From NCBI GenBank assembly GCA_001414485.1, contig LLEY01000083.1, forward strand, positions 211,093 through 275,092: a DNA stretch of 64,000 nt, written 5' to 3'. Both the position numbers and the translations under genes were made by a program. Below the pieces are notes generated by a model, which was given only the letters and a program-made list of their open reading frames with translations, searched no databases and was not told where the DNA came from. Position 1 is the first letter of the stretch. Every line of letters begins with the position of its first letter. The DNA comes from Calycina herbarum (lineage: Eukaryota > Ascomycota > Leotiomycetes > Helotiales > Pezizellaceae). Below are positions 11,361-22,869 of the stretch, piece after piece.

Positions 11361-13171
11361 TTATGACTCCTCCTCCAATGGAGCTTCTTCCTCATACTCC
11401 TCCTCACCCTCGGAGATAGAGGCATCCTGGTATTGTTGATACTCGGAAACCAAATCGTTCATGTTGGACTCAGCCTCAGTGAACTCCATCTCGTCCATAC
11501 CCTCGCCAGTATACCAATGCAAGAAAGCCTTTCGTCTGAACATGGCAGTGAACTGATCACCGATGCGCTTGAAGAGCTCTTGGATGGAGGTAGAGTTTCC
11601 AACGAATGTGGAAGACATCTTGAGACCGCGTGGTGGGATGGAGCAAAGGGCGGTTTGGACGTTGTTGGGGATCCACTCAACGAAGTATGAGGAGTTCTTG
11701 TTTTGTACGTTTCGCATTTGATCCTCGACTTCTTTCATGGAGACCTTACCACGGCTATAGAAGATTAGTATTTATCCTATTGTGCAATGAAAGGGTGAAA
11801 CTTACAAGATAGCAGAGCAGGTCAAGTAACGACCGTTTCGGAAATCGGAGGCAGCCATCATGTTCTTTGGGTCGTACATTTGTTGGGTCAACTCTGGGAC
11901 GGTGACGGCACGGAAAGAGTGAGCACCTCGGCTAGTAAGAGGAGCGAATCCAACCATGAAGAAATGGAGACGTGGGAAAGGAACCATGTTGACGGCCAAC
12001 TTTCGGAGATCAGAGTTGAGTTGACCAGGGAAACGAAGACAAGTGGTGACACCAGACATGACGGCAGACACCAAGTGGTTGAGATCTCCGTATGAAGGGT
12101 TGGTGAGCTTGAGAGTCCTCATGCAGATGTCGTAGAGAGCCTCGTTATCGATACAGAAGGTCTCATCGGAGTTCTCAACCAATTGATGGATAGATAGGGT
12201 GGCGTTGTATGGCTCGACAACGGTGTCGGAAACCTTTGGTGAGGGGACAACGGAGAAGGTTGCCATCATACGGTCGGGGAACTCCTCGCGGATTTTGGAG
12301 ATCAAAAGTGTACCCATACCGGCACCAGTTCCACCACCAAGGGAGTGGGTGATTTGGAAACCCTGGAGGCAGTCACATCCCTCAGCCTCGCGACGAACGA
12401 CATCGAGAACTTGGTCGACAAGCTCAGCACCCTCAGTGTAATGTCCCTTAGCCCAGTTGTTACCAGCACCGGATTGACCGAAGACGAAGTTGTCGGGACG
12501 GAAGAGTTGACCGAAAGGACCAGCACGGACGGCATCCATGGTACCTGGCTCCAAATCGACGAGGACGGCACGAGGAACATACTTGTTACCGGAAGCCTAG
12601 AGAATGTTAGACTGGTTGCTTGTCTGATAATGTTTGAGATATGCGGTGTAAACTGACCTCGTTGAAGTAGACGTTCATGCGCTCCAATTGGAGATCTGAA
12701 GTTCCATGGTAGCTAAAATTTGTTGTTAGACTAGGTAGACGCGAAGCAGTGCTCGAGTCAATAAACTCGACGCCCAAGAAAACTTACACTCCGGATCCAT
12801 CGAGACCGTGCTCGCCAGAGATGGTTTGCCTATTCCTTCATCAGTATGTGTATTGCAGATATGGCGCGGGCGTATCTCCTGAGGAGTCGCGGTGGCCGAG
12901 CTCGTCCGAGGTCGAGGGTTTTACGCACCAGAAGGCAGCACCAATTTGGTTACCCTGGGAAATGTTAGCAAGAGCTGGCAGAGAAGAAAATGATGGTACT
13001 TACACATTGGCCGGTTTGGAGATGCACCTGTGGATGGCAAAAGACACTGGTTAGCTGGCTGTTCTTTTTTCCAAGTAGTGGGGTAAATATTCAGGGGTGC
13101 GGGCGAGCAAGACGCGTTTTGTTGACAACTGAAGCTGGAGAGGAGGCGGGAGAACCTACGATTTCACGCAT
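11361..13171 (-). CDS. Beta-tubulin (447 aa, 6 introns)
   Basis: Subunit of microtubules and target of benzimidazole fungicides. Exons 13171-13160, 13027-13004, 12954-12929, 12829-12788, 12712-12658, 12596-11806 and 11754-11361 join in phase to exactly 447 residues. The M-R-E-I autoregulation tetrapeptide is the whole first exon. The GTP-binding tubulin signature G-G-G-T-G-A-G is at 140-146 and the acidic C-terminal tail (E-E-E-Y-E-E-E-A) is intact. Numbering is standard: His6, Phe167, Glu198 and Phe200 are all the wild-type, benzimidazole-sensitive residues. The four short 5' exons are typical of filamentous ascomycete beta-tubulin genes. It is divergent from the GCN20-type gene. Confidence 0.98.
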
Positions 13172-13579
13172 TTTGAAGAATAAGGTGGCTCTTGGGGTAG
13201 AGAGGGTTGGGTTCGTTTGCTCGTGAATTGGAGGTAGCAAAGGTGTGAGGGTGAGGAAGCGGTTGAGGTTGTTGATGAGGTGTGGAGTTGTTTTTGTGGG
13301 AGGTGCAGCGGTGTGGAAGGCACAACTTAAATCTTTGCGCTAGGAACCCAATCTAGTTTAGCCCTGCTGGAGCATGGACCTTGCATAAACAATGCTCCAG
13401 CCAATGAAACGTGTTTGCATAATTCTGACACCTCCAGCATTTGTGAGGCAAATCTAGACGAGCTCATCCAAGAGCATTTTGATACCAACTTCAAAATACC
13501 CAGCAACGATCACGACGATCTCGCTTTGCCGACTTTTCAGATCTGAAGAGAAGGTTTAACACAATACATATTATTTATC
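13172..13579. promoter_or_regulatory. Divergent promoter, beta-tubulin / GCN20-type ABCF
   Basis: 408 bp between divergent start codons. A perfect 10-bp inverted repeat, GCTGGAGCAT at 13366-13375 and ATGCTCCAGC at 13392-13401, is spaced by 16 bp and abuts a CCAAT box at 13401-13405; a second CCAAT is at 13348-13352, and a partial third CTCCAGCAT lies near 13432. This looks like a binding site for a dimeric factor beside CCAAT-binding complex sites. The factor is not identified. Confidence 0.5.
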
Positions 13580-15949
13580 ATGGAGGCTGAAATCAAGTCT
13601 TTCCTTCCCGGCATCGACTCGGTCATATCAGAATATTCAGTCGGATATCTGAGCCATGCCTCAAACGCATATGTGCCCGATTCGGACGCAACTGGTATCA
13701 CACCCCTAGAGGAGGCCGCAACTTCAATCACAGCTCTTCTTCTCTCTGCTTCCGGTGATCCATCTCCCTCAAATAAGCAAAAGCTTAGCCAGCTAGTCAA
13801 CAAATGGGTTGAAAAATTCAATGCCGCCGCTGCCAGTGGACAACAGAGACAGGGTTCATCGACCGCAAAGCGGCTAGACAAGACAATCCAAGTGGGAGCT
13901 CAACGTAATATGTCATCTACACTGGGTATATCAACGACAGGTGTAGATTTGGAGTCAGCAAACACGAGAAAACTCGAGTCCAAGGTTGACAGAAAGAAGC
14001 TGGAAAAGGCTGAGCGAAAAATTGCTGCTAAGCAAAGCAAGAAGGTTTTCAAGGCTGTTGAATACGAGGCCTCGAAACTCATCGGTCAAGTTGATGATGC
14101 TCAGTCTTATGAGGACTTTTTTATGGCTGTCAATCCTCTACAACTGGGAATGGCACAAACCAAGAGCAAAGACATCAAATTGGATGGAATCGATGTTTCT
14201 ATTGGTGGATTGAGGATCTTGTCGGATACTACATTAACGCTGGCCTATGGTCGAAGATATGGTCTTGTTGGTCAGAACGGTATCGGTAAATCTACACTTT
14301 TACGAGCTTTGGCACGCCGAGAGCTGGCAATTCCAACCCATATCTCCATTCTCCACGTGGAGCAAGAGGCAAGATACCGTTTCCTAATGCTTGAGTCAAT
14401 CAGCTAACAAATAATCAGATCACTGGAGATGATACACCAGCACTTCAAGCAGTTCTTGATGCAGACGTATGGCGGAAACATTTGTTGAGTGAGCAAGTTG
14501 TAAGTATCATTCAATAAGAGAAACCCAAATCTCTCCAGGTAAAATGACTAACACAATACACAGAAACTTGGCCAGCAGCTCGCCGCAATCGAAGAGCAAA
14601 GGTCCTCCATGGCTGATACCTCTGCGGATGCTGCCACGCTCGACCACGAGCGTGAAGGTCTCGATCAAACGCTTGGTGACGTCCAAGCCAAATTAGCAGA
14701 AATGGAATCCGATAAAGCAGAATCAAGAGCAGCAACGATTTTGGCTGGTCTCGGTTTCTCCCCAGAACGTCAACAATTTGCTACCAAAACATTCTCTGGA
14801 GGTTGGCGTATGCGTCTGGCCTTGGCACGAGCACTCTTCTGTGAACCGGATCTCTTACTTCTCGATGAACCTTCCAACATGCTGGACGTCCCATCTATTA
14901 CTTTCCTTGCCAATTATCTACAAGGTTACCCAAGTACTGTTCTCGTCGTATCCCACGACAGAGCATTCCTCAACGAAGTCGCCACAGATATTGTCCACCA
15001 ACATTCTGAACGTCTCGATTACTACAAAGGTGCCAACTTTGAATCTTTCTACGCCACCAAAGAGGAGCGTAGGAAGACTGCAAAGAGAGAATACGAGACC
15101 CAGATGGTGCAACGTCAACATCTCCAGACTTTCATCGATAAATTTCGTTACAATGCTGCCAAATCCTCCGAAGCACAATCACGTATCAAGAAGTTGGAGA
15201 AGATGCCGGTTTTGGAAGCACCAGAAAGCGAATACACAGTCCACTTCAAATTCCCCGATGTCGAGAAGATGTCTCCTCCAATTGTCCAAATGACAGACGT
15301 CTCTTTCGGATACACCAAAGACAAGCCACTTCTCCGAAATGTTGATCTCGATATTCAACTGGATTCTCGAATTGGTATTGTCGGACCCAACGGTGCTGGT
15401 AAGACTACAGTATTGAAACTCCTCATTGGGGCATTATCACCCACATCCGGACTCATCTCACAAAACCCCCGTCTCCGAGTCGGTTTCTTCGCCCAACACC
15501 ACGTCGACGCCCTCGACCTAACCACCAGCGCCGTAGGATTCATGGCCAAAACCTACCCGGGAAAACAAGACGAAGAATACCGTCGGCATCTCGGAGCCTT
15601 CGGTATAACCGGTATGACCGGTCTCCAAAAAATGGAATTCCTATCCGGAGGACAAAAATCCCGTGTCGCATTCGCATGTCTTTCCCTTCAGAACCCACAT
15701 ATTCTTGTTCTTGATGAGCCTTCGAATCACTTGGATATTGAGGCTATGGATGCGTTGAGTCAGGCGTTAAATGCGTTTCAGGGGGGTGTGTTGATGGTTA
15801 GTCATGATGTCACGATGTTGCAGACTGTTTGTAAGAGTCTTTGGGTTTGTGATAATGGGACTGTGGAGAAGTTTCCTGGGGATGTGGCGGCTTATAAGAA
15901 GAGGATTACGGAGCAGGCTGATGCTGCTGGGGTTGTTGCTGCTCATTAG
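13580..15949 (+). CDS. GCN20: GCN20-type ABCF ATPase (751 aa)
   Basis: Cytosolic, ribosome-associated ABC protein without membrane segments; in yeast it works with Gcn1 to activate the Gcn2 kinase when amino acids are scarce. Exons 13580-14368, 14419-14499 and 14564-15949. Intron 1 has a GC donor (GAG|GCAAGA); no GT donor nearby keeps frame. Walker A of the first ABC domain is at residues 231-239 (G-Q-N-G-I-G-K-S-T); its signature F-S-G-G-W and D-E-P-S-N follow in exon 3. The second domain has G-P-N-G-A-G-K-T-T, L-S-G-G-Q and D-E-P-S-N-H-L-D. The N-terminal about 200 residues match the Gcn1-binding region of fungal GCN20, and length equals the yeast protein within a residue. Confidence 0.95.
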
Positions 15950-18900
15950 AGTCGAATCAGTAGATGAGTTATATCAAATTACAAACTCGGAATGTTCTGA
16001 AGACATCAGCAGTCCTAGTTGATGTTGTAGTAGAATGAGCAACATATTATCCTGTCACTTTGCTATATACGTGCATGTTCTGGCTCCAGGTAGTCAAGCT
16101 TCTCTCAACTATAACAAGAAACCAGATAAGAGAGACTTAGTTGTCAATGACTCTCTCCTTCCACTTTTCCATTGGTTCCCAAGTAATAATTAAAATAAGT
16201 ATTAAAGATCAGTCAAAGCAGCCATGCTTAAACCTCCACCATCTATTCACTTTATTTCAATATCTCCAGAACCATCAGCTTCGCGTCTTTGCAAACATCA
16301 AACATTTTCTAAATCTCTTTAAAATCGTCAAATAAGAAGCACAAGAGCAGCGAAGGATGTGTATAAAGAGATTCATCAAAATACCACTGGTGTATGTTGG
16401 GAAAACAATTTATCAAGGTGTGCTAACCGAGGAAGTCAAAACAACTTTGATGGTGACGACTAAGAAATTCAGTGAGTGAATTAGTGCCAACGCCAGATGT
16501 GACTACCAAGTATGTAGCGTTCTGATCGGCAAAAAGCAGACCTGGCAGAAGAAGGCCATTGCCTTGAGAAGCCCTTCGGTCTTGTTTTATGCTTCTATCG
16601 TTTGTTTTTCTTAAGAGGAATTTGGATATAGATTTATTACCAAGGTAGAAATTACTATCGAGTACAAAGTTATCATCGATTATAGAACCCTTCTTTTAAG
16701 AGAAGGGAAACAGTACTTGGAGATGAACTAAATTAAATCGAGAGGACATAGCTAGGGGAGGTGAGTATATCGGGGCACGTGTTTCTAAAACGGCTTGCGT
16801 AATCGAGGATTATTATAGGATAAGGTATCGTCCACAGAGAACAAGAGAGATAGCCTAAGATCGCCCAGTTGTGAGAACCCAAAAGAGGAAGGAGAGTATT
16901 CGTAATCCGCCACAACTTCTCGCTAGCTTTGTCTCTTTTAATTATAATAAAATCCAAAGTCTTTTTTTAGATTCCTTTATATCTTTAAATAAGCAAAACT
17001 CAATTAATTCAAACAGCTCAGAATAAAACGTCGAACTTAGCTCTGTCTCTCCGCTTCTTTTTATTACTTGTTGACGATTTTTTTCATAAAACTGCTAATT
17101 GAATTACAACTGGCAATGGTGGTCGCACACAGAAAGAGAACGGGTGAAGAAATCAATGCCATGGGAATTTGGAGAAGAAAAGAAGGCTGCAACTGAACAG
17201 AGTTCAGAGCTGGCCAACCGCCACACAAGAGTGGAGACGATGAATCTTGAACGACGAGGAGAAAAAAGTTCACGAGGCGAGAACACTGCATTGCCAGAGG
17301 CAGAGCCGAATTTGGGTTTCTTGAAGCGCAGGAAGAAGGATTTTTTGGTGATGGCTGGGTGAATAAAACGGAGGATGCCAATCAGAGGGAAGTTGTTAAC
17401 TATGTCACATAGTTCAAACTTCAGACAATCATCCAAACAATCAACGTTCGTTATTTCTTCTACTGTCGTTTTTTTTATACACCGTCGATATATTTTCCGG
17501 TTACTGATTTAAAATCATCATTCATTCCCATAAAGAACATCCTTTCAAAAAGACCAACTCTTCTCTGTTGCTAAATCCTATCTATTGGTGTAAGAGAAAC
17601 TAGAAGAGATCAGAAGCACGGTCAGGTAGGTGTGTAGTCATTTTCTTATGAAGAGGAAATAACATTTGCGATAATTCTGGAGCGATATCTTCGAGTTAGG
17701 GAAGTGACTTTTATTCTAGAAACGATTTCTTATTACAAGAGTAGAAACCTACTTGGTAGGTTAACATGGTATTTAGTATGTAAGGCTTTGAAGCTTGATG
17801 TTCCAGGAAGAAAAGAGAACCATTTACTCTTTAGTATCTCTTCCAGGGTCCTTGTGTAGATGTTTGAAAAGCAGGACTTCACTCCCTTCATAAAAATAAC
17901 AACGCAGCGAAGACAGAAAAAGAGAGGATTGTAAACTGCTATTTTAGAATCATTTCTAGGCTTGAAAACAAGTTTTTGAATGGGGTTTGTGTTAGCTGTA
18001 GGGTTCACAATCTTGGAAGTGCTGGACTTTCCAAAATTGTACACGAGGACCCTGGAAAGGACAAGGAATTAGAAAATAATGTTATTTATTGTATAGAAGC
18101 CCATCAAATACAGAGGTGTACTTAGCATAGTAGTAAAACAACAAGCTGATCAAGGTGTGGCGAAGAGTAAAAAATCTAGCGAGTCAATGAGTTCTTTTCA
18201 GGTTCCTTGGGTGTATAAGTAGTTCCTTGCGCCTTTGGTTTGTTTCCAGTTATAGCGCACCTTTATCAATACATGGTCCCTCTTTAACTATGCTCGCTCC
18301 TTCATTCAACGCTAAGTTTCCCTGAGTGGTTCTCTCGGATTATATTAGTCTTTCTTCCTTCTATCCACATTGTTGCCTTCTTCTCTTCCTTACAGACCAG
18401 AGTGATTTAAATTTAGATGGGCATCTGGTGTCGTATAGTATGTTGTTATCGAATGTAGAAACTTCGTTCATTTGTTTATTCTTTTTGGGGGTGAGTGCGG
18501 GGGATTCAGTTTTGAGGTGTTGCTTGGAGATGGATCAGGGGTTGTAGCTTTGTTTTTGGGAAGGAAGAGAGACTTGGCACACCAATTAAATGTAATTGTC
18601 CTTATATGCGAGGTTTGGAAGGGGGATTGAGGTGACTGGGGTAGGAGAGTAGAAGGTGGGGAGAGTAGTAAAGTCTAGTTCTCTTGAAGTTCAGAAAAAG
18701 GATAACGAGCGAAAAACCTTGGGATTGTTTCTTCTTTCTTGGCTAGATACCGTCACGTTGCCCTGACTGCTCTTTTAATATAAAAATATAACGTCAAGCT
18801 CGTACTACAATCAAGGCCAAATGTGCTTTGGTGGATCCGAGGAATGGGGAAAGATTCTGTTAGCTTCGTTTTTACATCAAACAACCTAACTGTTGAGAGC

Positions 18901-19220
18901 TCTGTCTGTTAGTTTTTCCTTTTCTTCTCCCTCCAGATCTGAAATGTGTAGATTCAGTTGATAATTTGTTGTCGAGGAGGGAAGTATTTTTAAATGGGAA
19001 ACTGAGGTGCTGGGACTCGGGGAGGGGTGTAAGTGACTCCTAAAGATCTTCTGGTTCGGGAAGTATAGTGGTATTGTTTTTCTTCTTGCTTTTAAGATGA
19101 AGTACACCTTGAGGCGTCACATAAATGATTCCATATTACTGAAACTTGTCAGCGCCGGCCTTTGAATTGTGTGTTGGGATTTTTCAATTTTTATTGATTC
19201 TTCTATTATTAGTTTCTGGT
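15950..19220. other. Long gene-poor intergenic region
   Basis: About 3.3 kb between GCN20 and the WBP4-like gene. It is AT-rich especially at 16100-17100 and 17440-18100. The open frames (longest about 105 codons) are antiparallel shadows without recognised motifs. Nothing functional can be supported. Confidence 0.5.
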
Positions 19221-20161
19221 TTATTTTTGGCGTATGTTCTTTGCTTTCCGCTTTTTGAAGACCACACCCATTGTGACTTCTTCACTCTCTTCCTGCTTCG
19301 GTATTTCCTCCACTGTTCCAGTCGCAGGTATATCCGCCAAAGAATCCGGGAATTCCTTCTTAACTTCCTCTTCGGCCTTCGGTATCTCCTTCTCAATTTC
19401 CTGATTTGCCGGCGGAGACTCGACTTTGATATCCGATTTACTTTCCATTTTCATCTCAAACTTAGGTTTCACTTCCGCAGGCTTCGAAGGTTTCGCAGCA
19501 GTAGCCTGGCTCAGCAACGCATCAAGATCCCCCTCATCCTCCTCCACAGGATGACTCCTAAACTTCGAGCCCCATCTTTTCTTTTTGATTTCAGCTTCCT
19601 CTTCCTCCTCCTCATTGACCTCCCGTTTCCTCACCCCCAAAGCAACAGCCTCCGTCTTCCTCTCCCCATTTGCCTCTAAAACCGTCTCCTTCGTAACCGT
19701 CCACTCCCCCGCCATTGCCATATCAGGTCTAAATTCATCAGGGATACTAACGCCCATCTCTGCTAACTGCGCTAATTGTTGTTTCCTTTGCGCGGGTGTG
19801 GCTTGTATATTCCTCGGTATCGAAGGTGTTGGACCTTTTCCGAATGCTGAACTTGAGGAACTTGCTTCTCCATTGTTTGAGGAGGAATTGGAGACTAGAC
19901 CATTTAATCGCGCGACCTCTGATTTCGCGCGGTCTTTATCTTTCTCATCTTTTTCGTGGCCGCGATGGAGGTCTCGCAGGAAGCGCTTGAGGTTTCCTTG
20001 ATGTTTGGGGGTGGCTTCGTGGTTGGCTTTTTCGAGTTTGGTGTCGCGGACGTAGGTTTTGCAGTGTTTGCACCAGTATTTCGGCTGCGAGGGTGTTAGG
20101 GAGTGTTTATTAGAATTGGAGGTGGGGTGGGACTTACTGTTGACTTCCAGTATTCCGACAT
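19221..20161 (-). CDS. WBP4/FBP21-like splicing factor, U1-type zinc finger (295 aa)
   Basis: Likely spliceosome component. Exon 1 (20161-20138) encodes M-S-E-Y-W-K-S-T and exon 2 (20084-19221) continues P-K-Y-W-C-K-H-C, with a GTAAGT donor and GCAG acceptor. The N-terminal C2H2 U1/matrin finger (C-x2-C ... H-x5-H around residues 12-35) and the start S-E-Y-W-K-S are characteristic of WBP4 orthologues. The rest is low complexity with Glu/Lys-rich runs, and the C-terminus is basic (K-K-R-K-A-K-N-I-R-Q-K). The two WW domains of the animal protein are not seen, as is usual in fungal versions. Start fixed by the conserved first exon. Confidence 0.88.
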
Positions 20162-20465
20162 CTTGAAGGATTTCTGGTAGATGCGCGGGTCGTGTTTGTG
20201 GTTCTTAAACTTGGGAATGTCCGGAGCAGTCGACAGCTTACCGATTCAAGTAGGTTGGAAATTGGTTAGTTATTGTACAGATGTTCTTGGAAAGGCGGCG
20301 CAAAGTGATGGTGGATATAAAATCGACTAGAAACGGTTCCCAAGAATACTAGCGTCAAATGCAAGGGCCCCTGCCAAAAATCATCCGAGGCGACGAGAGA
20401 GCGCGCATCACTGAAAGCTCTCTAGCTAGGTATCAACCCAACTTCACCCAAACCCCATCATCGTC
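20162..20465. promoter_or_regulatory. Divergent promoter, WBP4-like / stomatin-like genes
   Basis: 304 bp separate two divergent start codons, so both genes draw their promoters from this stretch. No specific factor site is claimed. Confidence 0.4.
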
Positions 20466-21772
20466 ATGGAAGCGGCACGAATAGCCATGAACGGCCAAAT
20501 GCTCAGCAAAAATGTCGCATCTGCCGTCCTGGCGAACTTGGGCAGACGATCAGTACCTCTCCTCCGAGCTTCAGCAGGCCCTCTCCAACGAACTCAGCAA
20601 AGACAATTACATCTTACCCCCAGCACTCAAGCACCCAACACCGGCCTCCTAGGAATAAACAACAACTCCAAAATCCCTACCTCGTACTTCCACCGTCCCT
20701 CCTTACCAGCAAATACCATTATTCGATTCGTGCCCCAGCAGACAGCATGGATTGTCGAACGGATGGGAAAGTTCAATCGGATTTTGGCACCGGGATTGGC
20801 TATTCTTATGCCTTTCATTGATCGCATTGCTTATGTTAAGAGCTTGAAGGAATCAGCTATTGAAATTCCCAGTCAAAGTGCGATTACGGCGGATAATGTT
20901 ACGCTTCAGCTTGATGGTGTTTTGTACACCAGAGTTGTGGATGCTTATAAAGCTAGGTGAACTACTTACTCCCTTTTCCCAAAAGCATTTCGCTAATAAT
21001 ATGAAGTTATGGAGTCGAAGACGCCGAATACGCAATCGGACAACTCGCCCAAACAGCCATGCGTTCAGAAATCGGACAACTAACCCTCGACCACGTCCTC
21101 AAAGAACGAGCAGCCCTCAACACCAACATAACCCTAACAATCAACGAAGCCGCCCAAGCATGGGGCGTAGTCTGTCTACGATACGAGATCCGAGATATCC
21201 ACGCCCCCGAGGGAGTCGTAGCAGCAATGCACCGACAAGTAACAGCGGAACGAAGCAAACGAGCGGAAATTTTGGAATCTGAAGGTCAAAGACAGAGCGC
21301 TATCAATATCGCTGAGGGAAGAAAACAGAGTGTTATTCTTGCGTCTGAGGCGTTGAAGAGTGAGCAGATTAACATGGCTTCTGGAGAGGCGGAGGCTATT
21401 CTTTTGAAGGCTAAGGCTACTGCTGCGGGGATTGATGCTGTTGGACGGAGTATCTCTGAAGGAAAGGAGGCTGCGCAAGGAGCGCTTAGTTTGAGTGTTG
21501 CGGAGAAATATGTTGATGCTTTTGGGAAGTTGGCCAAGGAGGGTACGGCTATTATAGTGCCTGGAAATGTTGGTGATATTGGAAGTATGATTGCTAGCGC
21601 CATGGCAGTTTACGGCAAGGTTGGAGATGCTCAATCGAAAGCAACGGCCGCGAGAGCTTTGGAATACTCAAACTCAGCAGAGACCGGCGAAGGTAGCGGA
21701 TCGGAAACACCAGCTGATGAGATGAAGAGGACCATGCTTGCTTCGTTTGAGAATACGAGACAGAAGAAGTAG
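20466..21772 (+). CDS. Mitochondrial stomatin-like protein 2 (418 aa)
   Basis: SPFH/prohibitin-family protein of the mitochondrial inner membrane, in animals (STOML2) scaffolding cardiolipin domains and proteases. Exons 20466-20956 and 21007-21772 join in phase. The first about 55 residues are rich in Arg, Ser and Ala with no acidic stretch, fitting a mitochondrial presequence. The band-7 domain begins around N-T-I-I-R-F-V-P-Q-Q-T-A-W-I-V-E-R-M-G-K-F and includes A-P-G-L-A-I-L-M-P-F-I-D-R-I; it runs through the A-I-G-Q-L-A-Q-T-A-M-R segment. A heptad-rich coiled coil (A-E-R-S-K-R-A-E-I-L-E-S-E-G) and the STOML2-type C-terminal extension follow. It is divergent from the WBP4-like gene. Confidence 0.93.
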
Positions 21773-22250
21773 GGCTGGTTAATACATAGGTCGTAAAAAT
21801 TATTGTATAACAGTGTTATTTTATGGTCTGCGTGGGGTTGAGTGGGCGTTTTGGGGATGAGAATGGAAAACTTCTCTCATTATCATAATTTCAAAAAAGT
21901 TTGGTCTTTTACATATCACTTCACACTTGTGATTATCAACAGACAATGATCAAGGATCGAATAAGTCCTTGTTACTCACGCGTGTATATGGGTAGTTGAG
22001 GAGAGAGAGAGAGAGAAAACGAAGAATCGCTGCTTTTTCGAGCCTAACTCGTGCAATTTAAATCAAAGAATTATGTTGTACGAGCTAGGGTGGATGGAAT
22101 AACCAAGTTTGGATTTTGGTATTCTATCGCGCACTGCTAACTCCTCATGACTTGTGTCTTTTCGTTTCATTTTCGTATCATACTCGATTCTTCAAAGTAA
22201 TACACACACCACAAAAATACAAAACACAATTCCAATACCCATCACTCACT

Positions 22251-22729
22251 CAGTGTGAGCACAAACTACTCAGGTACTCAAGTAGTACTCTGAGTAGTCT
22301 GAGTAGAGCAGAGTAGAGCAGAGTAGAGCAGAGTAGAGCAGAGTAGAGTAGAGTTTGAGTAGCGACTCCTTTGAGTAGAGTAGAGTAGTTACTCAAGACT
22401 ACTTCAGTAGTCTCCAAGTAGTACTATAAATAGAATTTATAAGTATATAAGTAAAAAGTTGGTATTTCTAGAAGATATATAAGATAAAAACTACTATTTA
22501 ACTAACTCTAATTTATTAGGCTATTATTTTAGAAGTTACATAGGAAATAGTAGACAGAAGAACTCGCTTAAACTCCAGGCATCTTTAGCAGCGCTACCCC
22601 GATGCAGCTCCGAGCACCGGCCTAGCTCGTCCCGAATCGGTCCGAACTACTCTGAATTACTTAAGAGTAGTGTGAGTAGAGTAGAGTAGTTGCCACTACT
22701 TTACTCTACTCTACTCATTTCTCACACTG
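22251..22729. mobile_element. hAT-type MITE, 479 bp, with 8-bp target duplication
   Basis: The element starts CAGTGTGAG and ends CTCACACTG, a perfect 9-bp terminal inverted repeat of the hAT CA-G-TG type. It is flanked on both sides by the 8-bp direct repeat CACTCACT (22243-22250 and 22730-22737), the target-site length of hAT transposons. There is no transposase frame, so it is non-autonomous. Inside are a GAGTAGAGCA-type microsatellite on the left, an AT-rich middle, a GC-rich core near 22565-22640, and a right-hand hairpin of GAGTAGAGTAG against CTACTCTACTC around 22670-22712. The core is shared with a second copy ending at 47343. Confidence 0.82.
22300..22360. repeat. GAGTAGAGCA microsatellite inside the MITE
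   Basis: Tandem copies of the 10-bp unit GAGTAGAGCA (about five, the last imperfect) form the left subterminal part of the hAT-type element. It degrades into GAGTA/TACTC pieces on either side. Confidence 0.8.
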
Positions 22730-22869
22730 CACTCACTCTTTATTATCTCAGTTTCATTTTTGTCCCCATTTGTCTCGGGTGGTTTCCTAGACTCGCAATC
22801 ACCATTTCCCCTACGACCTCTACAATCAACAAGAATAAAATATGGCGTAAAAGAAGAGGAGCTTGAACA

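Noticed and set aside
17064..17436. Pair of opposed frames of 87-110 codons
   Set aside because: Mirror frames of one another in an AT-rich gene desert, without motifs or introns.
22300..22360. Telomere-like repeat or CRISPR array
   Set aside because: The GAGTAGAGCA unit is contiguous without spacers and lies within a transposon; fungal nuclear DNA has no CRISPR arrays and telomere repeats differ.
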